From the NCBI GenBank assembly GCA_913046825.1, contig CAJWTF010000053.1, positions 1 to 21,917 on the forward strand: a stretch of 21,917 bases of DNA, read 5' to 3'. The notes beneath the pieces were generated by a model. The model searched no databases. It saw nothing but the letters and a program-made list of their open reading frames with translations, and had not been told where the DNA came from. Below, piece after piece: positions 1-7,590 of this stretch (its first letter is position 1; every line of letters begins with the position of its first letter). The position numbers and the translations under genes are program-made. This stretch comes from an uncultured Rickettsiales bacterium (GTDB lineage Bacteria > Pseudomonadota > Alphaproteobacteria > UBA8366).

Positions 1-1457
1 AACCAATACCGATCCCGGGAACTGGCGCCGATATCGTTGCGCTCCATTGTCGTTGTCGCCGGCAGAACGATATCGGCGAAGCGCGCGGTCGAGGTCCACC
101 AAGGCTCATTCACGATGATCGTCTCGGGTTTGCGCCAAGCCTCGATCAAGCGGTTTAGGTCCTGGTGATGATGAAAGGGGTTGCCGCCACACCAATAGAC
201 TAAACGGATATCCGGATAGACGCGTTCCTTGCCGTTGTATTGGTAGGAGGCTCCGGGGGTAAGGAGCAAGTCCGCGATGCGAGCGACGGGTATGAAATCA
301 CTCACCGGGTTTTCACCGGTTTGCATGACAGGAGAGGGAACGCGCATAGAGGGGTTGCCGTAGCCGTTCATACTTCCGTAGCCGAACCCACAGCCGCCAC
401 CCGGCAAGCCGATCTCGCCCAGCATTGCCGCTAGGGTGACAGTCATCCAGTAGGGTTGCTCCCCATGATCGCCCCGCTGCAGCGAATAGGCGGTGCCGAT
501 CATTGTGCGTTTCGCCGCCATCTTTCGTGCCAAACAGCGAATGGAGCCCGCGTCGATTTCCGACAAATTCGCGGCCCAATCGGCCGATTTCGGCTGGCCG
601 TCTGACTCGCCAGTCAAATAATCGCGAAATTTGTCGAAACCGTTGCAATAACGCTCAAGGAAGGCTTCGTCGTGCAGGCCCTCTGAATAAAGCGTGTGCG
701 CCAAACCGAGCATGATGGCGACATCACTGTTCGGTCGCGCCGCCCACCACTCCGCATCCAGGTAATCGGCGGTATCGTCGCGGCAGGGTGTGACGCTGAC
801 GAACTCAATGCCCGCCGCCTTGAGACGTGGGAGCCATTTGTGGGTCGCATGCTCCCCCATGCCGCCCGGCTCAACCTGCGTGTTTTTCAATCCAATACCA
901 CCGAAAGAGACGAACAACTCGGTATTAGTCTCAATACTGTCCCAGGACGTGTAGGGGCCGTAGCCGGCAGCGGCACCGCCACCAAATACATGTGGGAGGA
1001 TGACCTGTCCGGCGGCGTTGCTGTAGCTGTTGACGCTGGTTGTGAAGCCACCGATACATCCGAGGAAACGTTTCAGCAGCGTTTGCGCATGATGGAAGCG
1101 TCCGGCGCTCGACCACCCGTAAGACCCGCCGAATATGGCTTGGTTACCAAACGTATTGCGAACTCGGTCCAACTCATTTGTTACGAGGTCGATGGCCTGA
1201 TCCCATTCGATCGGAACAAACGGCTCTCCGCCGCGGGCTTCGCGGCGGCCTCCCGGTCCCTCTTCAAGCCAGCCTTTACGAACCATCGGCTGTTCGACCC
1301 GGCAATCGGCATAAAGCGCGTCGGACATCGATTTAATCAGCGGTGACGGTTTCGGATCTGCTTCGAAGGGGGTAACGCCAGTCATACGGCCATCATCCAC
1401 GAGAGCTGAAAAAGCGCCCCAATGCGAGCTTTGGCGGCGGCGAAGTGTTTCGGCCAT
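1..1457 (-). CDS. Molybdopterin S/N-oxide reductase (DMSO/biotin sulfoxide reductase family), C-terminus beyond window
   Basis: The reverse strand reads open from an ATG at 1457 to the window edge, giving 485 residues of a family usually near 750-800. The start follows an AGGA site about nine bases upstream. Diagnostic stretches are GGSYGW (111-115), a VNSYS segment whose Ser146 matches the molybdenum-ligand serine of DMSO reductase, and GGNPFHHHQDLNRL towards the end. The family reduces S- or N-oxides with a bis-MGD cofactor. Tyr113 and Trp115 align with Tyr114/Trp116 of Rhodobacter DMSO reductase; that Tyr is absent from strict TMAO reductases, so a broader or S-oxide substrate range is likely. 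There is no twin-arginine leader, which suggests a cytoplasmic BisC-like enzyme. No Cys cluster for an N-terminal iron-sulfur centre is visible. It is divergent from the CMD-family gene at 1651. Confidence 0.9.
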   Translation of the reverse strand, partial: MAETLRRRQSSHWGAFSALVDDGRMTGVTPFEADPKPSPLIKSMSDALYADCRVEQPMVRKGWLEEGPGGRREARGGEPFVPIEWDQAIDLVTNELDRVRNTFGNQAIFGGSYGWSSAGRFHHAQTLLKRFLGCIGGFTTSVNSYSNAAGQVILPHVFGGGAAAGYGPYTSWDSIETNTELFVSFGGIGLKNTQVEPGGMGEHATHKWLPRLKAAGIEFVSVTPCRDDTADYLDAEWWAARPNSDVAIMLGLAHTLYSEGLHDEAFLERYCNGFDKFRDYLTGESDGQPKSADWAANLSEIDAGSIRCLARKMAAKRTMIGTAYSLQRGDHGEQPYWMTVTLAAMLGEIGLPGGGCGFGYGSMNGYGNPSMRVPSPVMQTGENPVSDFIPVARIADLLLTPGASYQYNGKERVYPDIRLVYWCGGNPFHHHQDLNRLIEAWRKPETIIVNEPWWTSTARFADIVLPATTTMERNDIGASSRDRYW

Positions 1458-1650
1458 TTGCTTTTTCCTATCTTCATTGACTGCAATTTCGCTCCATCTG
1501 TCATATATCTTCCAGAAGCATGTAGGAAAATAGAGCGGAGTGGAGTTCGATTTTGTTAGTCCAATGCTTGCATTAAATCGCTATCGATTAATCATGAATT
1601 ATTATCGTAATAAATAATAATTCTAAATTTTAACATTTAGAGAGATGCAG
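1458..1650. promoter_or_regulatory. AT-rich divergent intergenic region
   Basis: This 190-base gap separates two divergent genes, so it should carry both promoters. The half next to the rightward gene (about 1570-1640) is strikingly AT-rich compared with the surrounding coding DNA. It contains a loose dyad around CGATTAATCATGAATTATTATCG's core (about 1584-1606), but the arms are imperfect. I could not assign a -35/-10 pair with conviction. No FNR-type box is visible here. Confidence 0.4.
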
Positions 1651-2199
1651 ATGCCACGCCTTCCGGAATTCGACGAGACCAAGCTGACAGAAGCACAGAA
1701 AGCGGTTTATGAAAGAATTAGTAGCGGCCCACGCGGTGGCGTGAGAGGGCCGTTTAAGGCCTTGCTGCAGGCTCCGGAGTTGGGTGATTTGGTCCAGGCG
1801 GTTGGCGGACATTTGCGCTACAGCGGGGGACTTCCGGGTGATTTGCGGGAATTGGCTATCCTGGTGACCGGTCGTCACACGTCGGCGCAGTACGAATTCT
1901 TTGCCCATGCGCCAATCGGGATTGACGAAGGGCTCGACCCTGCCATTGTCGAAGCGGTTCGCACGAAGCAGGAACCGTCGTTCAACGATGAGAAGACCGA
2001 AACCGTCTACCGCTTCGCCAAGCAAATGAACGAGAAGCACAATGTCGACGATGCGACATTCGAGGCAGCGGTTGCGCAATTCGGGCACCCGGGCGTCGTC
2101 GAACTGGTCGTCCTTTGCGGCTATTACACGTTGATCGCCATGACCTTAAATTCGTTCAGAATTACGCCGCCGGAAGGGGAAGAGCCCTTCAGCGACTAG
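1651..2199 (+). CDS. Carboxymuconolactone decarboxylase family protein (no CxxC)
   Basis: This 182-residue protein has the carboxymuconolactone decarboxylase (CMD) pattern: a start near MPRLPEF, a central RELAILVTGRH segment, then a YEFFAHAPIG segment with the conserved His, and a C-terminal all-helical part. The redox CxxC of AhpD-type members is absent, so a peroxidase role is unlikely. Family members act as decarboxylases or as poorly characterised enzymes in ring and side-chain catabolism. I chose the ATG at 1651 because AGAGAG (1639-1644) sits six bases before it. An in-frame ATG at 1645 directly abuts that site and is less likely. Its stop overlaps the stop of the CBS gene on the other strand by 11 bases. 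The substrate cannot be told from the sequence. Confidence 0.8.
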   Translation: MPRLPEFDETKLTEAQKAVYERISSGPRGGVRGPFKALLQAPELGDLVQAVGGHLRYSGGLPGDLRELAILVTGRHTSAQYEFFAHAPIGIDEGLDPAIVEAVRTKQEPSFNDEKTETVYRFAKQMNEKHNVDDATFEAAVAQFGHPGVVELVVLCGYYTLIAMTLNSFRITPPEGEEPFSD

Positions 2200-2590
2200 G
2201 ATTTCGGGCGGTCGCTATGTAGGCTCGCAAATTCGAGGCTTCGTACTCAAGCTCGTCAAGGCGGTGTTTGACCAGATCGCCGATGCTGACAATGCCAACG
2301 AGCTTGCCGCCGTCCACCACGGGCATGTGACGGAAGCGTTTCGTCGTCATCGTAAACATTGCGTCAGTTAGCAACCCTGCGGGTGTACAGACTGGCGAGG
2401 TAATATTCTTGCCGACGCTTTCTGACAGTACGCTCGGGCCTCGCTCGGCCAAGGCACTCACTATATCGCGCTCGGAAAGGATGCCGCTGACTGGATTGGT
2501 CGCCGTCGCAACCATCAATGCGCCAATGTCGCGATCACGTAGTATAGCGAGCGCGGAACTAATATTGGCGTCCGGGGAAGTGGTCGCCAT
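2189..2590 (-). CDS. CBS-domain pair protein
   Basis: This 133-residue protein consists almost entirely of two CBS motifs. The first runs from about residue 3 to 55 (TSPDANISSALAIL, GILSERDIVSAL) and the second from about 65 to 125 (FRHMPVVDGGKLVGIVSIGDLVK). Such stand-alone CBS pairs bind adenine nucleotides and act as energy or redox sensors or partner regulators. The start is firm: an in-frame TAG lies seven codons upstream, no other start lies between, and AAGGGG precedes the ATG by about six bases. The first CBS unit is slightly short compared with usual family members, which begin about ten residues earlier. It lies near a ribokinase and a dead universal stress protein gene, a grouping seen in low-oxygen regulons. 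Its partner is unknown. Confidence 0.85.
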   Translation of the reverse strand: MATTSPDANISSALAILRDRDIGALMVATATNPVSGILSERDIVSALAERGPSVLSESVGKNITSPVCTPAGLLTDAMFTMTTKRFRHMPVVDGGKLVGIVSIGDLVKHRLDELEYEASNLRAYIATARNPSR

Positions 2591-2687
2591 ATTTGTCCCC
2601 TTATCACGCTAAATGTCTCCACCTCGTATTGGAATGTCCTTCTATTAACGCTTTAGGGTGATGAAAACTTTCAATTCTGCCACAAAA

Positions 2688-2700
2688 CTGAGGATCTCAG
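2688..2700 (-). terminator. Weak hairpin plus T-run downstream of the ribokinase gene
   Basis: Read on the minus strand this is CTGAG-ATC-CTCAG followed by TTTTG. It lies about 60 bases after the ribokinase stop and about 100 bases before the CBS gene start. A five-base-pair stem with a short T-run is weak for intrinsic termination, so the call is tentative. The rest of the 2591-2762 gap is AT-rich and shows no other structure I can name. Confidence 0.3.
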
Positions 2701-2762
2701 AATGCTAAAATTTAATGTTCCCAGATATTCTGCTCCAAATTGCAACGAAATCGGATGTTTTG

Positions 2763-3698
2763 CTAATTCGACATGGGAGTTTCTGTGGATTGCAATTCGT
2801 CCAATTTCTCGTGAAGAATTGCTTCAGTCGACGGAAAACTCGGCTGAGCCCCAAGTTTAGAACAACTGAGGCCCGCCCCAACACTGGCGAAACGAAGCGC
2901 GCACTCGACGTCCTGTCCGCGTGAAATTGCGGCTGCGAAACATCCTGCGAAGGCGTCGCCGGCGCCGGTGGTATCGATCACGTCCTTCACCGGTAACGCC
3001 GGTACTTGCCATTGGGTCTCTCCGATGGCGGCGATAGCCCCGTTGCTGCCCAAGGTCATGACGCAGAGGAACCCATGGCGTCGTGACAGCACTCCGGGAA
3101 GTTGCATGCGATCTATTACATCATTGCCCGAGGTTACGGCGATAGCGCGTCCTTCGATCTCGTTCACCAGGACATAGTCGACGATGTCGAGAATTTCCGG
3201 CGGCACTGGAGCGACTGGGGCAACACTGAGCATCGTCTTTGCACCGCCGACATGCGCCCGACGGGCCGCAATCCAGTTCTCTTCGTGGGGAACTTCCATT
3301 TGAAGAACGAGGAGATCGCCTGGTCTCAATGCGTCCTCTGGGATTTGCGTGGCTTTGGCGTCTAGGTTGGCCCCGCTCGCAACGACGATCGAGTTTTCAC
3401 CCTTCGCATCGACCATGACTGCCGCGCATGCGGTCGGCGATAGGGTTTGTTGAATATGCGAAAGTTCTACATTCGCGGCGGTCAGATCGTGGAGAGCAAT
3501 ATCAGCAAATCCGTCCTGACCGACGCAGCCCACCATACGGACATCGGCACCGGCCTGTGCCGCGGCAAGCGCTTGATTAGCGCCTTTACCCCCGCCGACT
3601 GCCTCATAGGTAGGGCAAAGGACGGTCTCACCTGGAAGCGGTAAATGACCGACCTTAAGGACGAGGTCCACGTTTATAGATCCGAAAACAGTAATCAT
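2763..3698 (-). CDS. rbsK: Ribokinase (PfkB family)
   Basis: This 311-residue protein matches the ribokinase branch of the PfkB sugar kinases, which phosphorylate D-ribose to ribose 5-phosphate with ATP. Visible motifs are the N-terminal GSINVD (6-11), the sugar-site GGGKGANQA (35-43), the NEIE metal/phosphate motif (179-182) and the DTTGAGDAF anion-hole motif (242-250) with catalytic Asp248. Length is normal for RbsK. The ATG at 3698 is the only ordinary start after an upstream in-frame TAA, but it has no clear Shine-Dalgarno site. A GATCAG-TTAG-CTGATC dyad lies immediately before it. There are no ribose transporter or mutarotase genes nearby, so the real sugar may differ. It follows the broken universal stress protein gene by 48 bases. 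Confidence 0.85.
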   Translation of the reverse strand: MITVFGSINVDLVLKVGHLPLPGETVLCPTYEAVGGGKGANQALAAAQAGADVRMVGCVGQDGFADIALHDLTAANVELSHIQQTLSPTACAAVMVDAKGENSIVVASGANLDAKATQIPEDALRPGDLLVLQMEVPHEENWIAARRAHVGGAKTMLSVAPVAPVPPEILDIVDYVLVNEIEGRAIAVTSGNDVIDRMQLPGVLSRRHGFLCVMTLGSNGAIAAIGETQWQVPALPVKDVIDTTGAGDAFAGCFAAAISRGQDVECALRFASVGAGLSCSKLGAQPSFPSTEAILHEKLDELQSTETPMSN

Positions 3699-3700
3699 GG

Positions 3701-3716
3701 GATCAGTTAGCTGATC
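3701..3716. promoter_or_regulatory. Perfect inverted repeat just upstream of the ribokinase start
   Basis: GATCAG-TTAG-CTGATC is a perfect six-base inverted repeat with a four-base spacer. It begins two bases before the ribokinase start codon, on its 5' side. It could be an operator, or an mRNA hairpin that hides the start region, which otherwise lacks a clear ribosome-binding site. Such a short repeat can arise by chance. Confidence 0.3.
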
Positions 3717-3746
3717 AAGCTCGGATACTGCAATAGTGGAGCCGGA

Positions 3747-4569
3747 TTAATGCGACAGCAATGTCCAACCCGTCATCTGGCGAAGGATATGGCGGGTGGC
3801 TCCGCCAAGCGTCTCTCTGAATTGAGAATGGCCGTATCCTAACATCTCCAGCATGTCTTTGTTACGATCGGCGGCCCTGTTCAGCAACTCGTCGCCAATT
3901 AAAATGTCGTTGGTGAGAGTATGAGAAACTTCGACAGTAATGCCGTGATTAGCCAGGAAGTGCCCGATATCGGCTCCCGGCTCGTCGCCGATACCGTCGG
4001 GATTAGCGGATTGGACATCGACCGAGGCGGCTCCTTTCAAGAGTGGCATGGCGACGGCCACGGCACGCGCGGCTTCTCGACTACCATTACACGCGATCAT
4101 GATCCGCTTCCTAATTTCGGTCTCTCGCTGCGTTTAGGGAGTAACGAGAATCAGCCTCCCGGCGTGTAAGACGGCATCGTCGGCGAGTTCGGTCTCCAAA
4201 CCGGATTGGACGTCGGGTCGGGCTGCCAGATGACAATCAAGTCGCCATATTGGCCGTGAACGGCAATTTGTTGTGTGGGATCGCCGGTCGCATCGTCCCA
4301 TTCGCTGTTCGCGCTGATTTCGGACGCGGCCATGGCGATCCTGAAGGACTTACACAATGCGTCGATGGCCTCCTCGGTTTGCGCGCTGTGAAATTAATGA
4401 CGTCCTGCGGGATCATCTCGACGAAGCCCATTGGATAAATTTGGGTTTGGCGGACGGCGAGGTCGACAATTTGAGCATTGTGAACTTCGGCGAGCTTTCC
4501 CGCTAACGCGAGCTGTACTTTTGCCGAAGTTCTGCGATCTCTATAAACCAAGATGGATTTGAAAGTCAT
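3747..4569 (-). pseudogene. Universal stress protein (UspA family), broken by two frameshifts and a nonsense codon
   Basis: The gene begins with a good ATG at 4569 behind AAGGAG and reads MTFKSILVYRDRRTSAKVQ, a typical UspA N-terminus. Coding sense then moves to a second frame near 4375-4380 (...TEEAIDALCKSFRIAMAASE, HGQYGDLIVIWQPDPTSNP). It moves to a third frame near 4200 (LETELADDAVLHAGRLILVTP). In that frame a TAA follows at once where the family has a Tyr, and the frame continues as RIMIACNGSREAARAV to the normal end (GGATRHILRQMTGWTLLSH). The family has two tandem Usp domains and about 275 residues, which this segment would give if repaired. The last part also looks eroded (LEMLGYGHSQFRETLGGA). 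Three separate lesions make a single sequencing error an unlikely explanation. An FNR-type box lies upstream. Confidence 0.88.
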
Positions 4570-4604
4570 GGATATCTCCTTCGGCAAATGCCTGTTATTG
4601 TTTG

Positions 4605-4610
4605 ATTATT
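4605..4610 (-). promoter_or_regulatory. Candidate -10 hexamer of the usp promoter
   Basis: On the minus strand this is AATAAT, a five-of-six match to TATAAT. It lies 23 bases downstream of the edge of the FNR-type box, against the 22 expected for a class II FNR promoter with the activator centred at -41.5. Transcription would start near 4598, about 30 bases before the usp start codon. Confidence 0.5.
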
Positions 4611-4633
4611 GTTGACGAAATGATGCGATCGCG

Positions 4634-4647
4634 TTGATATCAATCAA
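4634..4647. promoter_or_regulatory. FNR/FixK-type box, perfect consensus
   Basis: TTGAT-ATCA-ATCAA matches the FNR/Anr/FixK consensus TTGAT-N4-ATCAA at every fixed position. The dyad extends by two more bases on each side (CGTTGAT...ATCAACG, 4632-4649). This family of CRP/FNR activators responds to low oxygen. The box centre at 4640.5 is correctly placed to activate a minus-strand promoter with its -10 at 4605-4610, reading into the usp gene. The regulator itself is not in the window. Confidence 0.75.
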
Positions 4648-4687
4648 CGAACGGGAATGATTATGAAACCGGCAAACGGTGAGGATA

Positions 4688-4966
4688 ATGGCGAGTAGAG
4701 GCAGCGTTTATCCGGTGATTATGTCGGGCGGGGCAGGGACACGGCTGTGGCCTTTATCGCAATCCCTTTATCCAAAACAGATTTTGCCGTTAACCGGAGA
4801 ACGCAGCCTATTGCAGGAAACGGCGCCGCGGGTGGAATCGGAAGATCTGTTTCATCTCCCGATGATTGTCACCAATGACGAACACCGTTTCATTATCGCC
4901 GGACAGTTGCGCGAGATCGATACCGCGTGGTTCGAAGATATTTACGGGCGAACGGACCCGACATGA
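4688..4966 (+). pseudogene. manC: 5' fragment of mannose-1-phosphate guanylyltransferase gene
   Basis: About 75 residues match the N-terminus of ManC/AlgA-type GDP-mannose pyrophosphorylase. They include the nucleotide-binding SGGAGTRLWPLS, the YPKQILPLTGERSLLQET stretch and EHRFIIAGQLREI. The match ends near 4920 and the frame closes after 92 residues, whereas the full enzyme has about 470. The sugar-phosphate site and any isomerase domain are missing, so it cannot be a working enzyme. The ATG at 4688 follows GGTGAGG; an in-frame GTG at 4679 is also possible. The closing TGA (4964-4966) overlaps the aminotransferase ATG (4963) as ATGA. The fragment may therefore now serve as a translated leader that couples ribosomes onto the next gene. 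Confidence 0.8.
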
Positions 4967-5877
4967 GCGCGAACTCGCTGACCACTCCGGCGTATCCGCC
5001 GGGCGTTGCTTATATTGACGGTGATTATCGGCCAATATCTGAGGCGAAAATCTCCGTCCTGGATTGGGGGTTCCTGCGTTCGGATGCCACCTATGACGTG
5101 GTTCATGTCTGGCATCGCCGTTTTTTCCGTCTCGATAAACATCTCGATCGATTCCAGAACTCGGTCAAGCTGATGCACATGACCCTGCCATTTGAGCGCG
5201 GCGGTCTTGTTGATGTATTGAAGGAATGTGTGCGTCAATCGGGTTTGAATGATGCCTATGTGGAAATGATTTGTACCCGCGGTGTCTCTCCAACCTTCAG
5301 CCGCGACCCCCGAGACGCGGTCAACACCTTTATCGCCTTCGCCATCCCGTTCGGTTGGGTCGCGAACGAGGAACAGCGGGCGAGGGGACTGAACATATCA
5401 ATTAGTGATATTCCGCGCATCCCGCCGCAATCGGTCGACCCAACGGTAAAAAACTATCATTGGTTGGATTTCGTCGCCGGCCTCTATGGCGCCTATGAAC
5501 AAGAGGCGGAGAACGTGATGTTGGTCGATTTAGATGGCAATATCTCAGAAGGGCCGGGCTTCAATCTCTTTGCGGTGAAGGACGGCAAGGCGGTGACACC
5601 GAAGAGCGGGGTTCTCGAAGGTATCACGCGGGCGACGACGTTGGAGCTTTGCCGTGAACTCAATGTTGATGCGACATTGGGCACACTGACGGTCGATGCG
5701 ATACGGGGCGCGGAAGAAGTTTTTATCACATCGACGGCGGGCGGCATCATGCCGGTGACGCGGTTGGATGGAAAACCGGTTGGGGACGGATTGCCGGGCC
5801 CGGTGACGCAGCGTCTGACAGCTCTCTATTGGGAAAAACACTGTGATCCCGAATGGAGCGAGCCAGTGGACGTGTAA
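4963..5877 (+). CDS. PLP fold-type IV aminotransferase, (R)-amine transaminase-like
   Basis: This 304-residue protein belongs to the class IV aminotransferases (branched-chain, D-amino acid and (R)-selective amine transaminases). The Schiff-base lysine is Lys163 in VKNYHWLD, and the Glu that pairs with the pyridine nitrogen is in ISEGPGFN (Glu196). A SDATYDVVHVW segment (40-50), VKNYHW and a C-terminal GPVTQRLTALYW look more like (R)-amine:pyruvate transaminases such as the Arthrobacter enzyme than IlvE; this comparison is from memory. I chose the ATG at 4963 because homology begins there. An in-frame GTG at 4927 lies inside the manC remnant. Upstream Shine-Dalgarno is poor, but the ATGA overlap with the remnant could supply coupling. 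The monooxygenase gene follows after 78 bases. Ordinary branched-chain aminotransferase remains possible. Confidence 0.8.
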   Translation: MSANSLTTPAYPPGVAYIDGDYRPISEAKISVLDWGFLRSDATYDVVHVWHRRFFRLDKHLDRFQNSVKLMHMTLPFERGGLVDVLKECVRQSGLNDAYVEMICTRGVSPTFSRDPRDAVNTFIAFAIPFGWVANEEQRARGLNISISDIPRIPPQSVDPTVKNYHWLDFVAGLYGAYEQEAENVMLVDLDGNISEGPGFNLFAVKDGKAVTPKSGVLEGITRATTLELCRELNVDATLGTLTVDAIRGAEEVFITSTAGGIMPVTRLDGKPVGDGLPGPVTQRLTALYWEKHCDPEWSEPVDV

Positions 5878-5955
5878 CACGTGCTTTTGAAATATCCCGA
5901 TGCCAAGTAATTAGAACGCTGAAATTGCGACAAGAAAAGAACACCTGGATCGAAG

Positions 5956-7590
5956 ATGCAAAAAGCTATGGAAGATAGCGGTTCCGCCGCACAGGAATTG
6001 GATTACGACGTAATTGTCATTGGTGCTGGGATGTCCGGCATGTATCAACTCCATACATTGCGCGAACGGGGTTTTAGGGTGCGGGTATTCGAAGCCGGAA
6101 CCGGCGTCGGTGGGACTTGGTATTGGAACCGCTATCCGGGTGCGCGTTTTGACTCCGAGAGTTATTCCTATGCCTATTCCTTTTCTCAAGAGCTGTTGGA
6201 CGAATGGGATTGGACCGAGCATTTCTCCCCGCAGCCGGAGACTGAGCGCTACCTTAATCATGTCGCGGACAAGTTCGACTTGCGCCGCGACATCCAGTTC
6301 TCCGCACGAGTTGTTTCGGCACAATTCGACGAGGCCAGCGATAGTTGGGAAATCACTCTTGAGGATGGCAGTTGCCATTGTTCGCGGTTTATGGTGGCGG
6401 CGGTCGGGCCGCTCTCCGCTCCGACGATGCCGCGTTTCGACGGCATGGACGCGTTTAAGGGCCAATCCTTCCACACTGGCTTATGGCCGAAGGAATCGGT
6501 GAGCTTTGAGGGCAAACGTGTCGCAGTGATCGGTACCGGTGCAACCGGCGTTCAGACTATCCAGGAAGTGGCGAAGACGGCGGGGCATTTGACCATATTT
6601 CAACGCCGCCCCAATTGGTGCACGCCGTTACACAACCGCAAGATTGATCACGCGGAGATGCAGGAACTCAAGAAAGGCTACCCCGAGATGTTCCAGCGGT
6701 GCCAGGAAACCGCAACGTGTTTCCTACACACACCCGATCAACGTCAAACCTTCGATGTTTCGCCGGAAGAACGGGAGGCGTTTTGGGAACAGCTCTACGC
6801 GACGCCGGGCTTCGCGATCTGGGTCGGTAATTTCCGGGATATGCTTTTCAATCGGGCCGCGAATAAGGAAGTTTCGGATTTCGTTGCAGGAAAAATCCGC
6901 GGACGGGTGAACGATCCCGAGGTCGCTGAACTCCTGATCCCGAAAGATCACGGATTCGGGACGCGCCGCGTGCCACAGGAGACGTATTACTACGAAGTCT
7001 ACAATCAGCCTAATGTCGATCTGGTGAGTATCGTCGACAACCCGATTGAGCGGATCACACCGACTGGGATTGAAACGCGTGAGCGCTCTTTTGGATTCGA
7101 TATTATTATCTACGCGACGGGCTTTGATGCCATTACCGGCAGTTTCGACCGAATTGATATTCAGGGAATGGATGGGCAGGGCCTAAAGGCGAAATGGCGG
7201 GAAGCGCTGGAAACCTATCTTGGCGTTCAGGTCGCCGGATTTCCAAACATGTTTATGGTTATGGGACCGCATACGGCGCTCGGTAATATCCCGCGCAGTA
7301 TCGAGTATAACGTGGAATGGGTGACTAATTTGATTACGCACATGCGAGAGAATGATCAAACTCGTGCGGAACCTCGACCGGAAGCGGTCGACGAATGGAC
7401 GGCACAGGTCGTGAAGACCAATGAGGGTCTGCTGACGAACGAAGTCGATTCCTGGATGACCGGCATCAATCAGAATGTCGAGGGTAAACAAACTCGTATC
7501 ATCGCCAGGTACGCCGGCAGTGCCATCGCCTATCGCGAACATTGCGATGAGATCGCCGCTAAGGGATATCACGGTATACAATTCACGTAA
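5956..7590 (+). CDS. Type I Baeyer-Villiger monooxygenase (flavoprotein)
   Basis: This 544-residue protein has both dinucleotide-binding motifs, GAGMSG (23-28, FAD) and GTGATG (193-198, NADPH). Between them lies the Baeyer-Villiger fingerprint FxGxxxHxxxWP as FKGQSFHTGLWP (167-178). The second BVMO signature GGTWYWNRYPGARFD (52-66) and the paired arginines at 337-338, in the segment that carries the active-site Arg of this class, are also present. Such enzymes insert one oxygen atom next to a ketone to give an ester or lactone, using FAD, NADPH and O2. Length is typical of cyclohexanone/phenylacetone-type enzymes. An ATG twelve bases downstream is an alternative start; neither has a strong ribosome site. 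It shares strand and a short gap with the upstream aminotransferase, whose ketone product could be a substrate (inference). Confidence 0.93.
   Translation: MQKAMEDSGSAAQELDYDVIVIGAGMSGMYQLHTLRERGFRVRVFEAGTGVGGTWYWNRYPGARFDSESYSYAYSFSQELLDEWDWTEHFSPQPETERYLNHVADKFDLRRDIQFSARVVSAQFDEASDSWEITLEDGSCHCSRFMVAAVGPLSAPTMPRFDGMDAFKGQSFHTGLWPKESVSFEGKRVAVIGTGATGVQTIQEVAKTAGHLTIFQRRPNWCTPLHNRKIDHAEMQELKKGYPEMFQRCQETATCFLHTPDQRQTFDVSPEEREAFWEQLYATPGFAIWVGNFRDMLFNRAANKEVSDFVAGKIRGRVNDPEVAELLIPKDHGFGTRRVPQETYYYEVYNQPNVDLVSIVDNPIERITPTGIETRERSFGFDIIIYATGFDAITGSFDRIDIQGMDGQGLKAKWREALETYLGVQVAGFPNMFMVMGPHTALGNIPRSIEYNVEWVTNLITHMRENDQTRAEPRPEAVDEWTAQVVKTNEGLLTNEVDSWMTGINQNVEGKQTRIIARYAGSAIAYREHCDEIAAKGYHGIQFT

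Noticed and set aside
696..1346. 216-codon open frame on the + strand
   Set aside because: It lies antisense to the molybdoenzyme gene, whose translation matches the family along its whole length; the + frame shows no recognisable domain.
5911..6474. 187-codon open frame on the - strand
   Set aside because: Antisense to the FAD-binding part of the monooxygenase; no domain pattern.
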